64,000 bases of DNA. It comes from Sodalis endosymbiont of Henestaris halophilus. Lineage in GTDB: Bacteria > Pseudomonadota > Gammaproteobacteria > Enterobacterales > Enterobacteriaceae. This document shows positions 48,854 through 59,933 of the stretch, piece by piece. Made by a program: the position numbers and the translations under genes. The first letter of the stretch is position 1. Each line of letters begins with the position of its first letter. Location of the stretch: NCBI RefSeq assembly GCF_900161835.1, contig NZ_LT897836.1:1-64000 (forward strand), read 5' to 3'. The notes beneath the pieces are model-generated. The model saw nothing but the letters and a program-made list of their open reading frames with translations. It did not search any database and was not told where the DNA came from.

Positions 48854-49678
48854 TTAATTAATAATACGTAATAACTCATTAACACTTACCTTACCGCGGG
48901 TTTTAAAGTCAACTTTTTTTACAATCACCGCGCAATAGAGACTATAACTTCTGTCTTTGGAGGGTAAATTTCCAGACACCACCACCGAGCCGGCCGGCAC
49001 ACGGCCGTAACTTACTTCACCAGTTGCGCGATCAAAAATCTTGGTGCTTTGGCCAATAAAAACTCCCATGGAAATAACTGAGTTTTCTTCTACGATCACA
49101 CCTTCAACAATTTCAGAACGGGCCCCAATAAAACAGTTATCCTCAATGATAGTTGGGTTGGCCTGCAAAGGTTCTAGAATACCGCCGATACCTACGCCGC
49201 CAGATAAATGTACATTTTTACCAATTTGCGCACAAGAGCCAACTGTGGCCCAAGTATCTACCATGGTGCCTTCATCAACATAGGCACCTATATTGACATA
49301 AGAGGGCATTAGTACCGTATTGTGGGCAATATAGGCTCCATAACGCACGATGGCCGGCGGCACTACACGTACCCCCTCGCGTTGAAAGCGATCGCTATCC
49401 CATCTGGCAAACTTTACTGGTATTTTATCGAAGAAACGCGTTTCTCCGCCCTCGATTAGCGTATTGTTGGTAATACAAAACGAGAGTAGTACTGCTTTTT
49501 TTAGCCATTGATGGGTAAACCACTCGCCATTGATTTTTTCCGCTATGCGCAGTGCACCACTGTCAAGCAGCGCCATTACTTGGTTAATCGCGTCGCGGGT
49601 AATATCATCAACAGTTTCTGGTTTGATAGCGGCGCGTTGTTCAAAAGCGGTATAAATAACCTGCTGTAATGACTTCAT
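48854..49678 (-). CDS. dapD: tetrahydrodipicolinate N-succinyltransferase
   Basis: DapD transfers succinyl from succinyl-CoA to tetrahydrodipicolinate, opening the succinylase branch to diaminopimelate and lysine. It is a left-handed beta-helix enzyme; hexapeptide repeats run through [52 protein letters not shown] and [14 protein letters not shown]. The length, 274 aa, equals E. coli. ATG 49678 follows AGGA with nine bases between and a strong promoter lies upstream. In E. coli glnD and map sit upstream on the same strand; here glnD is gone. With lysA it supports retained synthesis of diaminopimelate for peptidoglycan and of lysine. Confidence 0.97.
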   Translation of the reverse strand: MKSLQQVIYTAFEQRAAIKPETVDDITRDAINQVMALLDSGALRIAEKINGEWFTHQWLKKAVLLSFCITNNTLIEGGETRFFDKIPVKFARWDSDRFQREGVRVVPPAIVRYGAYIAHNTVLMPSYVNIGAYVDEGTMVDTWATVGSCAQIGKNVHLSGGVGIGGILEPLQANPTIIEDNCFIGARSEIVEGVIVEENSVISMGVFIGQSTKIFDRATGEVSYGRVPAGSVVVSGNLPSKDRSYSLYCAVIVKKVDFKTRGKVSVNELLRIIN

Positions 49679-50964
49679 TTTATAGTATCCTTATCTATCA
49701 GCTTAATAAAATTTATAACGTTATAAATATCAAATTTTATAGTTTGGCTTTAGCTTCGCTGTCAAGCAAACGCCTTCATTTTTTTATATTGTTGTTCCTG
49801 AGTACATTACAGGCTGAGCAATGTCTAAATTGATAAATAACTCTCTAAAGGTAACCAGTAATTTAGGCTAATAAAGCTCCGTTAGCTAAAAATTATTACA
49901 CCATCTTAAGGTGACGACAGAAATATTACCTAGGCTTTTATATTCAAATACCGTAGTATGGATAGAGGTATTGCACATAGCAAAAAATAGTCAGACAGCC
50001 GCACGCTGCCATCCCAGATAAATCCCGATGACAATATTTTATTATTATCCCGTTTCAGTTAATAAAAAATTGCACGGTATATGTACACAAAATTGTGGTA
50101 ATACATCGCAACTGTCATTGCGATAACTAATTTAATAATACTAAAATAGTTCTGATTACAAATGGAAAAATTTTGGTTCCAACGCGGGTGGTATACAAAC
50201 TAATAAGTACCAATGGTTCGTAGCAGTCGGATAACACCATTAACTAAAATGCCAGGTTAGCTGAGATGGAAGCAATAAAGTTGGTTAAAGTCACATCATT
50301 TAAAAAAAACAAGAAATATTTAACACGAAACTTACTTCATACTGCCTGTAAAGCAGTATTCGTTCATTCTTATCATATTCAAACAGGCTAAAAAGCCTAA
50401 CAACGGTTTTGCCGCATCCTAAACCTAAAAACATAAATCAAGAGATAAGTACATACCGACTGTACTCATGGTCGGTAGTAAAAAAAATATTTACGCAATA
50501 CGCTTATTTTTAGTTACACTACGAAATGTTACTCATAGCGTAATATTCCAACTCTGTTAGAGAAAATGTAGCTAATGCAGATAACTTTCACGTTTTATTT
50601 CTGGCAGTAACTATATACTAGCAATATATAGAATGCGCATTAACAAATTCATCATAAATACTACAATAGCTCGTAAGAGAGATACTCGGTATACATTACC
50701 CCGTGGGATCTACCAGTAGGTCAAATAATTTCGCTAACTTTCTCGCATGAAGAACAGAAGATGATTCGTTAATGTAAATCAGTTAGCCTTTCTTTTATAG
50801 ACAGGCGTTTTTGAGTGTTATAGTTAGATGAACTGAGAAAAAAAGGGGTTGAAATTGTATGTAGTACAAAGCCAATAGTATAACATATTTAAATTCTAGT
50901 CTTTTATAAAGTTAAAGTAGTATTCCATGAAACAAACGAAATATATTTAACCATGTATACGGCA
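49679..50964. other. dapD upstream region; eroded glnD locus
   Basis: E. coli has glnD (about 2.7 kb, uridylyltransferase of nitrogen control) between map and dapD. Only 1.29 kb remains here, and no GlnD motif was recognised. Next to dapD lies its promoter. Hairpins occur at 50105-50124 (ATCGCAA/TTGCGAT), 50339-50359 (ATACTGC/GCAGTAT) and 50454-50477 (TACCGAC/GTCGGTA). Confidence 0.55.
49736..49765 (-). promoter_or_regulatory. dapD promoter
   Basis: On the minus strand TTGACA (49765-49760), 18-base spacer, TATAAA (49741-49736), about 58 bases upstream of the dapD ATG. It is a near-consensus sigma-70 promoter. Confidence 0.75.
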
Positions 50965-51762
50965 TTATCCTACGTGGTGGTGAATCACCGTCGATAATGT
51001 TTCATCCGTGCGCAGCGTCATGATTTCACAGCCATATTCGGTTACTAAAACCGTATGCTCATACTGTGCTGACAAGCTATGATCCTTGGTTTTTACCGTC
51101 CATCCGTCTTTCATAATACGTATACGGTAGTCCCCAGCGTTAACCATGGGTTCAATAGTAAAAACCATGCCTGTCCGCAACACAACGCCGCCGTCGTCGG
51201 CATCATAATTTAACACCTGCGGCTCTTCATGAAAGCCTACTCCGATGCCATGGCCACAATATTCACGTACTACGGAAAAACCTTCCGCTTCGACGAACTG
51301 TTGAATCGCCTTACCGAGAAGACGCAAGCGAATACCAGGCCTGATCATGCTGATAGCCAAATAAAGACTTGCTTTGGTCACCCGACAGAGACGTTTACCA
51401 AGAATAGATGGTTTACCGACAAAAAACATCTTTGATGTATCACCATGAAAACCGTCTTTGACAACAGCGACGTCAATATTGAGAATATCACCATCTTTAA
51501 GCTTTTTATCATCGCTCGGAATACCGTGGCATACTACCTCGTTTACCGAAATGCATACCGATTTCGGAAAACCTCGATAGCCAAGTGCCGCGGAAAAGGC
51601 ATGCTGTTTTTCAGTGATGTGATGGTGGCACAAACGATCTAATTCTCCAGTGCTTACGCCAGTTTTAATATAATACTTAATGACTTCTAGCACCTCGGCG
51701 GCCAGCCGACCGACAACGCGCATTTTAGCGATATCATTTGAGGTTTTAATAAAAATGGCCAT
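50965..51762 (-). CDS. map: methionine aminopeptidase
   Basis: Map removes the N-terminal Met from nascent proteins. All metal ligands are at E. coli positions: Asp97 (NIDV), Asp108 (HGDTS), His171 (GHGIG), Glu204 (IEPM) and Glu235 (YEHT). His79 and His178 are also present. The start is ATG 51762, giving MAIFIKTSNDIAKMR; an ATG six codons upstream is less likely. At 265 aa it matches E. coli (264). Val replaces the Arg of GHGIGRGFHEEP. It is divergent from rpsB, the standard arrangement. Confidence 0.96.
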   Translation of the reverse strand: MAIFIKTSNDIAKMRVVGRLAAEVLEVIKYYIKTGVSTGELDRLCHHHITEKQHAFSAALGYRGFPKSVCISVNEVVCHGIPSDDKKLKDGDILNIDVAVVKDGFHGDTSKMFFVGKPSILGKRLCRVTKASLYLAISMIRPGIRLRLLGKAIQQFVEAEGFSVVREYCGHGIGVGFHEEPQVLNYDADDGGVVLRTGMVFTIEPMVNAGDYRIRIMKDGWTVKTKDHSLSAQYEHTVLVTEYGCEIMTLRTDETLSTVIHHHVG

Positions 51763-51960
51763 ATAAAGATCCATTAACAAACACTAAAGTTGGGAATAAT
51801 ATTAAGATGAATTAAAGAATTATACTAATAGTATTAGTACGTCTAAAAACTGTTCAATTATCACCTCCCCAACAGTATTCGCAAAATATTTTGTGGAGTT
51901 CTCGCTTAGTTTATGGTATAAAAGCGCTGGTGGTAGACATTAGTTTTTTAAGCTGCGCAC
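51763..51960. other. map-rpsB divergent promoter region
   Basis: Short AT-rich spacer that must hold the rpsB and map promoters. A TATAAA at about 51918 is a possible rpsB -10, but no good -35 stands at the right distance. Confidence 0.4.
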
Positions 51961-52097
51961 CGTTTGTCGTAACAAAATTTAATTCTGTTATTACACACAC
52001 GTATCGTCACATGCAACGGGGTGCTTTAACCGTCAGGTAGGAGTTAGTCGTATGGGATACGTGGAAGCATAACCCCAAATTTACTTAGAGGTTTATC
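51961..52097 (+). promoter_or_regulatory. rpsB leader, probable S2 autoregulatory RNA
   Basis: The 5' untranslated region of rpsB is GC-richer than the surrounding spacer. It contains CGGGGTGC (52017-52024) complementary to GCATAACCCC (52067-52076) and the stretch GGGATACGTGGAAGCATAA, which resembles the conserved enterobacterial S2-binding leader (also known as the t44/tff RNA) as I remember it. In E. coli S2 represses rpsB-tsf through this structure. Retention in a genome that is losing regulators is notable. Confidence 0.65.
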
Positions 52098-52823
52098 ATG
52101 GCAACTATTTCCATGCGTGACATGCTCCAAGCGGGTGTTCATTTTGGTCATCAAACCCGTTACTGGAACCCTAAAATGAAGCCTTTTATTTACGGTACCC
52201 GTAATAAAGTTCACATTATTAACCTGGAACAAACGGTATTTATGTTCAACGAAGCTCTAGCTGAGTTGCACAAAATTGCCTCGCGTAAAGGCAAAATTTT
52301 ATTTGTCGGCACCAAACGCGCCGCAAACGAAGCGATAAAAGAAGCGGCTAAAAGCTGCAATCAATTCTTCGTCAATCATCGATGGCTAGGTGGTATGTTG
52401 ACCAACTGGAAAACAGTTCGTCAGTCTATCAAGCGTTTAAAAGACCTGGAAACACAGTCTCAGGATGGTACTTTCGAAAAACTAACCAAAAAAGAAGCAC
52501 TATTGCGTACTCGTGAATTAAACAAACTAGAAAAAAGCCTTGGCGGTATCAAGGATATGGGTGGTCTACCAGACGCTCTATTTGTTGTCGATGCTCAACA
52601 CGAATATATTTCTATCAAAGAAGCAAAAAAATTGGGCATTCCGGTTTTCGCTATCGTTGATACTAACTCCGAACCTAACGGCGTAGACTTTATTATTCCG
52701 GGTAATGATGATGCCACACGCGCAATTAATCTGTACCTAACCACCGTTGCGACCACCTTGCGAGAAAGTTTTTCTCAAAATATAGCACAGCAGATTGAAG
52801 AAAGCTTTGTAGCGGCGGAATAA
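52098..52823 (+). CDS. rpsB: 30S ribosomal protein S2
   Basis: Ribosomal protein S2 of the small subunit. It is 241 aa, the same as E. coli, and aligns throughout: [85 protein letters not shown] and [21 protein letters not shown] 52098 follows AGAGG by seven bases. It is expressed from a structured leader and followed by an attenuator-like stem before tsf. It is first in the rpsB-tsf-pyrH-frr block. Confidence 0.98.
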   Translation: MATISMRDMLQAGVHFGHQTRYWNPKMKPFIYGTRNKVHIINLEQTVFMFNEALAELHKIASRKGKILFVGTKRAANEAIKEAAKSCNQFFVNHRWLGGMLTNWKTVRQSIKRLKDLETQSQDGTFEKLTKKEALLRTRELNKLEKSLGGIKDMGGLPDALFVVDAQHEYISIKEAKKLGIPVFAIVDTNSEPNGVDFIIPGNDDATRAINLYLTTVATTLRESFSQNIAQQIEESFVAAE

Positions 52824-52878
52824 TAAAGCATACATTCAGAAAAGATTTTACTAATTAAGTTTTAAATGTGTTGGTTAG

Positions 52879-52904
52879 AGAGTCTGTGTTTCAGGCTCTT
52901 TTCA
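52879..52904 (+). terminator. attenuator-like stem between rpsB and tsf
   Basis: AGAGTCTG, loop TGTTT, CAGGCTCT, then TTTCATTTATTT. It has one G-T pair. It lies in the rpsB-tsf gap and probably lowers read-through into tsf, as known for E. coli. Confidence 0.6.
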
Positions 52905-52942
52905 TTTATTTCTCACACGGAATAACTAGGAACATATATATA

Positions 52943-53824
52943 ATGGCATATATTAACGCCGATCTGGTTAAAGAACTGCGTGAACGTACAGGCGCAGGCA
53001 TTATGGAATGCAAAAAATCCCTTATTGAAACGCGAGGCGATATAGAACTGGCTATCGACAATATGCGCAAGTCAGGCCAGGCAAAAGCTGCCAAGAAAAC
53101 TGGGCGCGTATCAGCTGAAGGCATTATTCTGACAAAAATAGCACAAGATAAAAAATACGGCGTTATAATTGAACTAAATTGCGAAACTGATTTCGTTGCT
53201 AAAAACGACATCTTCAAAGCTTTTGGCGATGAGGTTATCATAGCAGCACTAAATGAACACATCTCTGATATTAAAGAGTTAAAAGCTAAATTTGAAGAAA
53301 AACGCATCGAGCTGATCGCTAAAATTGGTGAAAACATTAATATTAACCGCCTGGGGGTATTAAAAGGTGACATGCTCGGATCATATCTGCACGGCACTCG
53401 CATTGGCGTTATAGTTTTAGCTTACGGAATGGAAGTAGAATTAGTGAAACACATCGCGATGCACATCGCCGCCAGAAAACCGGAATATGTCAACGCGGAT
53501 GATATACCAGCCGATGTCGTAGCTCGTGAGCATCGAATCCAAATGGATATTGCCATGCAGTCCGGCAAGCCACGTAAAATAGTAGAAAAAATAGTTGAAG
53601 GCCGTATACGCAAATTCACTAATGAGATTTCCTTGACTGGCCAGGACTTCGTAATGGATCCGAATAAAACCGTTGGTCAGCTGTTGGGCGAACACGGTGC
53701 CAAAGTTAATAACTTTATTCGTTTTGAAGTGGGTGAAAAGCATTCAAAAGTTAAAGCGAATTTCGCCGCCGACTTGACCGTGATGGATACAAGTAAAAAG
53801 CTTGAGTATAAAAAACAGACTTAA
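52943..53824 (+). CDS. tsf: elongation factor Ts
   Basis: EF-Ts is the nucleotide exchange factor that regenerates EF-Tu-GTP. The N-terminal UBA-like domain reads [19 protein letters not shown], and the core has [11 protein letters not shown], the EF-Tu contact motif (TDFVAK). [15 protein letters not shown] and [19 protein letters not shown] are also typical. At 293 aa it is close to E. coli (283); the C-terminus is slightly longer. The start is ATG 52943 ([12 protein letters not shown]), since the 25 upstream codons of the open frame cross the attenuator stem. Confidence 0.97.
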   Translation: MAYINADLVKELRERTGAGIMECKKSLIETRGDIELAIDNMRKSGQAKAAKKTGRVSAEGIILTKIAQDKKYGVIIELNCETDFVAKNDIFKAFGDEVIIAALNEHISDIKELKAKFEEKRIELIAKIGENININRLGVLKGDMLGSYLHGTRIGVIVLAYGMEVELVKHIAMHIAARKPEYVNADDIPADVVAREHRIQMDIAMQSGKPRKIVEKIVEGRIRKFTNEISLTGQDFVMDPNKTVGQLLGEHGAKVNNFIRFEVGEKHSKVKANFAADLTVMDTSKKLEYKKQT

Positions 53825-53841
53825 TTAAAATTAAATTATTA

Positions 53842-53868
53842 GGAACCGCCTGAAGGCGGTTCCGTTTT
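53842..53868 (+). terminator. Rho-independent terminator after tsf
   Basis: GGAACCGCC, loop TGAA, GGCGGTTCC, then GTTTT. A perfect 9-bp GC-rich stem 17 bases after the tsf stop. Confidence 0.9.
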
Positions 53869-53967
53869 AATAAACTAACACAATGTCAAACAAAGTGTAC
53901 AGTACTCAAAACTAGGCGCGGGACTAGGTTAAAATCACACATAAAATTACTCTTAAGGACAGATCGA

Positions 53968-54693
53968 ATGGCAAACAATGCAAAACCTATTTACCAGCGT
54001 ATTCTGCTCAAATTAAGCGGTGAAGCCCTGCAAGGTGCCGAAAATTTCGGTATTGACGCCAATATGCTCGATCGCATAGTCCGAGAAGTAAAAGAATTAA
54101 TAAAGCTAGGTATACAAATAGGTATTGTAATAGGAGGTGGCAATTTGTTCCGCGGCGCATGTCTGGCGCGGGCTACCATGAACCGCGTGGCAGGAGATCA
54201 TATAGGTATGTTAGCAACCGCTATGAATGGTCTGGCGCTACGCGACGCATTGCATCGCGCATACGTTAACGCCCGTTTGATGTCAGCTATTCCTCTGAAT
54301 GGCGTTTGTGACAACTATAGCTGGACCAAAGCCATCAGCTTGCTACGCAATAATCACGTGGTGATTTTCGCCGCCGGCACCGGCAATCCCTTCTTTACCA
54401 CTGATTCCGCCGCCTGTCTGCGCGGTATTGAAATCGAAGCCGATGCCGTGCTAAAAGCAACAAAAGTAGATGGCATATTTTCCGACGATCCAGTTCAACA
54501 TCCTGATGCTATATTTTATGATAAGTTGAGCTATCATGATGTGCTGGAGCAAGAATTGAAAATTATGGATCTAGCCTCTTTTATTTTGGCACGGGATCAC
54601 AATCTGCCAATATGTGTGTTTAATATAAACAAGATTGGTGCTCTGCGACGGGTTGTAATGGGTGATCAAGAAGGAACCTTGATTACTAAGTAA
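53968..54693 (+). CDS. pyrH: UMP kinase
   Basis: PyrH phosphorylates UMP to UDP, feeding all pyrimidine nucleotide synthesis. It belongs to the amino-acid kinase fold: KLSGEALQG at the N-terminus, [56 protein letters not shown] and [13 protein letters not shown]. Its length of 241 aa is identical to E. coli. ATG 53968 follows AAGGA. It sits after the tsf terminator and so probably has its own promoter. frr follows after 77 bases. Confidence 0.97.
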   Translation: MANNAKPIYQRILLKLSGEALQGAENFGIDANMLDRIVREVKELIKLGIQIGIVIGGGNLFRGACLARATMNRVAGDHIGMLATAMNGLALRDALHRAYVNARLMSAIPLNGVCDNYSWTKAISLLRNNHVVIFAAGTGNPFFTTDSAACLRGIEIEADAVLKATKVDGIFSDDPVQHPDAIFYDKLSYHDVLEQELKIMDLASFILARDHNLPICVFNINKIGALRRVVMGDQEGTLITK

Positions 54694-54770
54694 TGCACAT
54701 AATAGATAACTAACTTGGCCACTAACGGCCATTATCCTCTTAGATAACTAAAGTCGTAAGGGTTCGTCAC

Positions 54771-55328
54771 GTGATTAATGAAATAAGTAAAGATGCCGAG
54801 ATGCGCATGGCAAAATGCATCGACGCGTTTAAAACCCATATCAGCAAAGTCCGCACGGGACGCGCTTCTCCTAGCTTACTTGATAATATTCAGATCGAAT
54901 ATTACGGCACTATGACGCCGCTTCGCCAGTTAGCCAATATTGTCGCCGAAAATCCACGCACTTTGGCCATCACCGTTTTTGACCGTGCTCTGGTAATAAC
55001 AGTGGAAAAAGCCATTATGGCCTCAGATCTAGGACTTAATCCCCATTCCGCCGGAGTAGTTATTCGCGTGCCACTGCCACCTCTGACAGAAGAACGCCGA
55101 CGCGATCTAATAAAAACAGTGCGCGCCGCGGCAGAGCAAAGTAGGGTATCTGTGCGCAATGTGCGTCGCTATGCTAACGATAAAGTAAAAGCATTGCTGA
55201 AAGACAAAACCATCGGTGATGATGAAGACCAACATTCGCAAGATATAATTCAAAAATTGACTAATGCCTCGATTAACCAGATAGATATTGCCTTGGCAGA
55301 AAAAGAAGCGGAATTAATGGAAATTTAA
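54771..55328 (+). CDS. frr: ribosome recycling factor
   Basis: RRF splits post-termination ribosomes together with EF-G. It is 185 aa, identical in length to E. coli. Conserved segments are [38 protein letters not shown] and [15 protein letters not shown]. The start codon is GTG at 54771, eight bases after AAGGG; E. coli frr also uses GTG. In the NVRRYANDK segment Tyr stands where E. coli has Asp, next to the conserved Arg that contacts rRNA. It lies in the usual place between pyrH and dxr. Confidence 0.97.
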   Translation: MINEISKDAEMRMAKCIDAFKTHISKVRTGRASPSLLDNIQIEYYGTMTPLRQLANIVAENPRTLAITVFDRALVITVEKAIMASDLGLNPHSAGVVIRVPLPPLTEERRRDLIKTVRAAAEQSRVSVRNVRRYANDKVKALLKDKTIGDDEDQHSQDIIQKLTNASINQIDIALAEKEAELMEI

Positions 55329-55485
55329 TCCAACTGAGAATGAAAAACTCTAGGAGGAGTCGAACATCTCCATAGTAGGATACTTGTCGCTATATCTATT
55401 TGTTTGAAGCATCATAGGCAAAACGGATACATCGTTTTAAACTGAATATTGCCTTTATAATTTAAATGCGATAAGAAGTAATTTC

Positions 55486-56682
55486 ATGCGGCATTTAACG
55501 ATTCTCGGTAGTACCGGCTCCATGGGTACTAATACGTTAGCGGTGATAAAGCATAATCCAGATCAATTCACCGTACGTGCACTGGTAGCCAATAAAAACG
55601 TGACACGAATGACCGAGCAGTGCCTAATTTTTAGTCCTGATTACGCCTGCATGTCGAACGTCGCCGCGGCTCGCGTGCTCAAAGATAATCTTGCCAAAGC
55701 GGGATCTACGACCGCTGTGCTCGCAGGCGCTCATGCGGCTTGCGAGCTCGCGGCAATCGATGAAATAGACACGGTGATGGCCACTATTGTGGGAGTTGCT
55801 GGGCTGGCATCGACGCTAGCAGCGCTAAGAGCCGGCAAGCGAGTATTGTTGGCCAATAAAGAATCGCTGGTAACTTGCGGCCGATTATTCATGAACGAGG
55901 CACACCGCTATCGCGCCCGATTACTACCGGTAGACAGTGAACACAACGCAATTTTTCAAAGTTTACCTGAGCCACTTCAGAACGGGTTAGGTTACGAGTC
56001 TCTAACAAAACATGGTGTATCAAGCATTATTTTAACCGGCTCAGGCGGGCCATTTCGCAAGACAGAGCTGGCCGCGCTGGCAATGATGACACCGGAGCAG
56101 GCTTGCTCTCATCCACATTGGTCAATGGGGCGCAAAATATCAGTGGATTCTGCTACTATGATGAACAAAGGATTAGAGTATATCGAAGCGCGCTGGTTGT
56201 TCAATGCCACAGCCGAACAAATCGAAATACTGTTGCATCCCCAGTCTATAATTCACTCAATGGTGCGCTATGCTGACGGAAGCGTGCTCGCACAATTAGG
56301 ATCGCCAGACATGCGCACACCGATCGCGCACGCGATGGCTTATCCAGAACGGGTGCCGTCTGGTGTTAAACCGCTAGATTTTTTACGACTAGGTACTCTT
56401 AGTTTCGAGCAGCCGGACAAAAACCGTTACCCTTGCCTACAGCTGGCAATCGACGCTAGTCAGCGTGGCCAAGCCGCGACGACTACACTTAATGCAGCCA
56501 ATGAAATCGCAGTAGCGGCGTTTTTAAGCGGCAATATCCGCTTTACCGATATTGCCGCTGTAAACAGACGGGTGCTAGAACAGGGCGACTCGCCTGAACC
56601 AAATAGCGTGGAAGAAGTATTATACATTGACAGCCAAGCGAGAAAAATGGCACTCCAAAGCATCCGGTATTACCGGCAGTGA
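55486..56682 (+). CDS. dxr: 1-deoxy-D-xylulose 5-phosphate reductoisomerase
   Basis: Dxr catalyses the committed step of the MEP pathway to isoprenoids. Its length of 398 aa is identical to E. coli. It has the NADPH-binding GSTGSMG near residue 8, [12 protein letters not shown], metal ligands Asp150 and Glu152 in [11 protein letters not shown], and [21 protein letters not shown] with the third metal-binding Glu. The substrate loop [16 protein letters not shown] is intact. Its product feeds the undecaprenyl carrier made by uppS, next downstream. The 157-base gap from frr may hold a promoter. Confidence 0.97.
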   Translation: MRHLTILGSTGSMGTNTLAVIKHNPDQFTVRALVANKNVTRMTEQCLIFSPDYACMSNVAAARVLKDNLAKAGSTTAVLAGAHAACELAAIDEIDTVMATIVGVAGLASTLAALRAGKRVLLANKESLVTCGRLFMNEAHRYRARLLPVDSEHNAIFQSLPEPLQNGLGYESLTKHGVSSIILTGSGGPFRKTELAALAMMTPEQACSHPHWSMGRKISVDSATMMNKGLEYIEARWLFNATAEQIEILLHPQSIIHSMVRYADGSVLAQLGSPDMRTPIAHAMAYPERVPSGVKPLDFLRLGTLSFEQPDKNRYPCLQLAIDASQRGQAATTTLNAANEIAVAAFLSGNIRFTDIAAVNRRVLEQGDSPEPNSVEEVLYIDSQARKMALQSIRYYRQ

Positions 56683-56711
56683 CGCAAAGAACAAGAGATG
56701 CGAAGGTTTAT

Positions 56712-56740
56712 TTGTTCGATAAATGAAAAAATACTATAAT
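56712..56740 (+). promoter_or_regulatory. probable promoter of the uppS-cdsA-rseP block
   Basis: TTGTTC (56712-56717), 17-base spacer, TATAAT (56735-56740), in the 200-base gap between dxr and uppS. Perfect -10 and optimal spacing in the expected orientation. Confidence 0.6.
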
Positions 56741-56883
56741 CTACGACATTTATTCCATTGAGAAAGGTCGATCAGATTAATCAACTATAAGACGAATATG
56801 TGCACGGCCTTTTTGTACATTAGAGTACCCCTTCATTTTAATAAGACTTAGTATTCGTGGTATTTTTAACAATGAGGAAATAC

Positions 56884-57654
56884 GTGAGCCTAATGTCGTC
56901 GGAAAATCAGCAACAGCGAAAACAGTTTCCGCCCTCCTCACCACGCCATGTAGCTATTATTATGGATGGAAATGGCCGCTGGGCAAAAAAACGAGGGCAA
57001 TTAAATATCTTTGGACACCAGGCGGGCATTAAATCGGTATACCGTGCAGTAAGTTTTGCCGTCAACCATCATTTTGACGCGTTGACGCTGTATGCTTTCA
57101 GCAGCGAAAACTGGAATCGCCCCAGCCAAGAAGTGTCCGCACTCATGAAGCTGTTCGTACGAGTGATAGGCAGCGAAGTGAAAAGTTTACACAAGCATAA
57201 TATCCGGCTACGTATTATAGGAGATACTTCGCGCTTTGGCATACGGTTACAGGAGCTCATTCACCTCTCAGAGGCGTTGACCTGCAATAACGACGGATTA
57301 ACTTTAAATATTGCCGCGAATTATGGTGGCCGTTGGGATATTATCCATGGGGTCAGAAAACTTGCCGCCCGGGTGCAAGAGGGTATAATGCATCCCGATC
57401 AAATAGATGAAGACGCATTATGCCAGGTAATTTGCATGAACGAACTGGCCCCAGTTGATCTAGTGATCCGCACCGGAGGTGAACATCGCATTAGTAATTT
57501 CTTATTGTGGCAAATTGCCTATGCAGAGCTATTTTTCACCGACGTATTATGGCCAGATTTCGACGATACTATTTTTGAAAGTGCGCTCAATGCTTTTTCT
57601 CAACGCGAACGGCGTTTTGGTGGAATTACACCTTATGATGCCAACGAATTATAA
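56884..57654 (+). CDS. uppS: undecaprenyl diphosphate synthase
   Basis: UppS (IspU) builds the C55 lipid carrier for peptidoglycan and other envelope polymers from farnesyl diphosphate and isopentenyl diphosphate. The catalytic Asp28 lies in AIIMDGNGRWAKK. ALTLYAFSSENWNRP, LTLNIAANYGGRWDI and DLVIRTGGEHRISNFLLWQIAYAE are intact (the Arg/Gly-rich diphosphate site). GTG 56884, five bases after GAGGA, gives 256 aa against 253 in E. coli; an upstream GTG at 56857 and ATG 56893 are alternatives. The stop overlaps the AAGGAG of cdsA, so the two are translationally linked. Confidence 0.96.
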   Translation: MSLMSSENQQQRKQFPPSSPRHVAIIMDGNGRWAKKRGQLNIFGHQAGIKSVYRAVSFAVNHHFDALTLYAFSSENWNRPSQEVSALMKLFVRVIGSEVKSLHKHNIRLRIIGDTSRFGIRLQELIHLSEALTCNNDGLTLNIAANYGGRWDIIHGVRKLAARVQEGIMHPDQIDEDALCQVICMNELAPVDLVIRTGGEHRISNFLLWQIAYAELFFTDVLWPDFDDTIFESALNAFSQRERRFGGITPYDANEL

Positions 57655-57663
57655 GGAGTAATT

Positions 57664-58521
57664 TTGCTGAAACATCGATTGATTACTGCCGGTATACTGA
57701 TACTCATTGTGATCGTTACACTATTTTTGTTGAGGCTAATTGGATTTTCTCTAGTTAACCTCGCAGTGTGTATGTTGAGCGCCTGGGAATGGGGGAGGCT
57801 TGCGGGAATAACTTGCAAGAAGCAACGCATCTATCTTGCCATAATTTGCGGCCTACTGTTAGTTCTGATGATGCTAACTGTCCCGGCATATATACCATTA
57901 ATAACTGCCTGGCAGGTGAAATATACTTTATGGGTCTCACTAGCCTGGTGGCTGACAGCGCTACTGCTAGTATCATACTATCCACGCTCTGCCACACTGT
58001 GGCGCAAATCACGGCATATGCGACTAGCGTTTGGTATTTTGACCATATTTCCTTTTTTTTGGGGCATGCTAACGCTACGTCAGTACCATTATGAGATTAA
58101 CTACTTTACTGGTGCATGGTGGCTATTTTATGTCATGGTACTAGTTTGCAGTGTGGATTCCGGCTCCTATATGTTTGGGCGTGCCTTAGGCCGTCACAAA
58201 CTCGCACCAAAAGTATCTCCTAATAAGACCTGGGAGGGTATAATAGGCGGTATAGTTACTTCAACAGTGATAGCCTGGTTTTTCAACAAATACGCGCCCC
58301 TTGAAGCCACACCGATTACTCTGATAATTTGCTCAAGTGGTGCAGTGCTGGCGTCAATAATAGGAGATTTAACAGAAAGCATGTTTAAACGGGAGGCAGG
58401 CATTAAGGATAGCAGCCATTTAATACCCGGCCATGGCGGAATTTTAGATCGCATAGATAGTTTGACTGCCGCAGTGCCGGTATTCGCCTGTTTGATGCTG
58501 CTGGTATTTTACGTTATCTAA
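57664..58521 (+). CDS. cdsA: phosphatidate cytidylyltransferase
   Basis: CdsA makes CDP-diacylglycerol, the precursor of all phospholipids, in the inner membrane. About eight hydrophobic segments are visible. The family signature near the C-terminus reads [20 protein letters not shown] followed by GILDRIDSL; one extra Gly is present in GHGGILDR compared with E. coli. Length is 285 aa, as in E. coli. The start is TTG at 57664, five bases after AAGGAG. Retention shows the symbiont makes its own membrane lipids. Confidence 0.96.
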   Translation: MLKHRLITAGILILIVIVTLFLLRLIGFSLVNLAVCMLSAWEWGRLAGITCKKQRIYLAIICGLLLVLMMLTVPAYIPLITAWQVKYTLWVSLAWWLTALLLVSYYPRSATLWRKSRHMRLAFGILTIFPFFWGMLTLRQYHYEINYFTGAWWLFYVMVLVCSVDSGSYMFGRALGRHKLAPKVSPNKTWEGIIGGIVTSTVIAWFFNKYAPLEATPITLIICSSGAVLASIIGDLTESMFKREAGIKDSSHLIPGHGGILDRIDSLTAAVPVFACLMLLVFYVI

Positions 58522-58540
58522 GTCGGGACTAAAAGCTATT

Positions 58541-59896
58541 ATGATGTACTTTTTATGGAGTCTTGCTACGTTCATTGTTGCGCTGGGCTTATTGATCACA
58601 GTGCACGAGTGTGGCCATTTTTTGGTAGCCCGCTGCTGCGGAGTAACAGTAGAACGTTTTTCCATCGGTTTTGGACATGCACTATGGCGCTGGCGTTATA
58701 AACGTGGCACAGAATATGTGATAGCCACCATTCCCCTGGGGGGGTATATCAAAATGCTGGATGAACGAGTAAACACCGTCGCTCCAGAACGCCGTTGCGA
58801 GGCTTACAATCATAAGACCGTCGAACAACGCGCAGCTATTATTGCGGCCGGGCCATTATTCAACTTTCTGTTCGCTATTTTTGCCTATTGGTTAGTATTT
58901 TTGATTGGTGTACCAATCAACAGGCCGGTAATTGGCGAAGTCGCCCCTAATTCCATCGCGGCACAGGCTAAACTGTATCCCGGCATGGAACTTCAATCAG
59001 TTGACGGTATCGAAACTCCTGACTGGGATTCAATTCGTATGCAACTTATAAATAAAATCGGAGATCACGAAACTACCTTTGGCGTTGCACCATTCGGCTC
59101 CGCGCAAAGAACGCAAAAAAAATTAGATTTGCGATGCTGGCATTGTGAGCCAAACAAGCAAGACGCTATCATCGCATTGGGAATTCTTCCCCTTGGTCCG
59201 CGCATAGAGCCGGTACTTACTGAAGTTCAACCGGATTCGGCCGCAATGAAAGCTGGTTTGCAAGCCGGAGACAAGATCGTTAAAGTCGATGGCCAGCCAG
59301 TTGAATCTTGGCAGTTTTTTGTTACCGAAGTCCGCAATCATCCTGATCAGCCACTGCTGGTAGGCATTGAAAGGCTTGGCAGCGCCCTCGATATAATCCT
59401 GCGGCCCGCCAGCAAACCAGTAGGGAAGGGGCAAATAGAAGGTTTTGCAGGCATCGTGCCAAAAATCATACCATTGCCGTCGGAATACAAAACCGTGCGG
59501 CAATACGGTCCACTCTCAGCTCTGTCCCAGGCCAGCAAAAAAACCTGGCAGTTAATGAAGATTACGGGCAATATGTTAAGCAAATTGATAACCGGAAATA
59601 TTAAGCTAAAAAATTTAAGCGGTCCTATTTCTATAGCACAAGGGGCAGGGATGACAGCGAAATGCGGTTTAATTTATTACCTGATGTTTCTAGCCTTAAT
59701 AAGCGTCAACTTAGGAATTATTAATTTGTTCCCGTTACCAGTGTTGGATGGTGGCCATTTGCTTTTTCTAGTGATAGAAAAGCTTAAGGGAGAGCCAGTA
59801 TCTGAACGAATACAGTATGTTAGTGACCATGTTGGTTCTATTTTAATAGTTCTGCTGATGGGGTTAGCCCTTTTCAATGATTTCTGCAAGTTATGA
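58541..59896 (+). CDS. rseP: RseP site-2 intramembrane protease
   Basis: RseP is the inner-membrane zinc metalloprotease that cleaves the anti-sigma factor RseA and leftover signal peptides. The HExxH motif is at residues 22-26 (HECGH) in the first membrane helix. The third zinc ligand is in the C-terminal [14 protein letters not shown]. Two PDZ domains lie between, with [20 protein letters not shown] and [20 protein letters not shown]. At 451 aa it matches E. coli (450). ATG 58541 or the adjacent ATG 58544 may be used. Whether RseA and sigma E survive is not visible here. bamA starts 37 bases later. Confidence 0.96.
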   Translation: MMYFLWSLATFIVALGLLITVHECGHFLVARCCGVTVERFSIGFGHALWRWRYKRGTEYVIATIPLGGYIKMLDERVNTVAPERRCEAYNHKTVEQRAAIIAAGPLFNFLFAIFAYWLVFLIGVPINRPVIGEVAPNSIAAQAKLYPGMELQSVDGIETPDWDSIRMQLINKIGDHETTFGVAPFGSAQRTQKKLDLRCWHCEPNKQDAIIALGILPLGPRIEPVLTEVQPDSAAMKAGLQAGDKIVKVDGQPVESWQFFVTEVRNHPDQPLLVGIERLGSALDIILRPASKPVGKGQIEGFAGIVPKIIPLPSEYKTVRQYGPLSALSQASKKTWQLMKITGNMLSKLITGNIKLKNLSGPISIAQGAGMTAKCGLIYYLMFLALISVNLGIINLFPLPVLDGGHLLFLVIEKLKGEPVSERIQYVSDHVGSILIVLLMGLALFNDFCKL

Positions 59897-59933
59897 TATC
59901 CTGAAATTATTTTCGGAAGAAAACATAACTACA

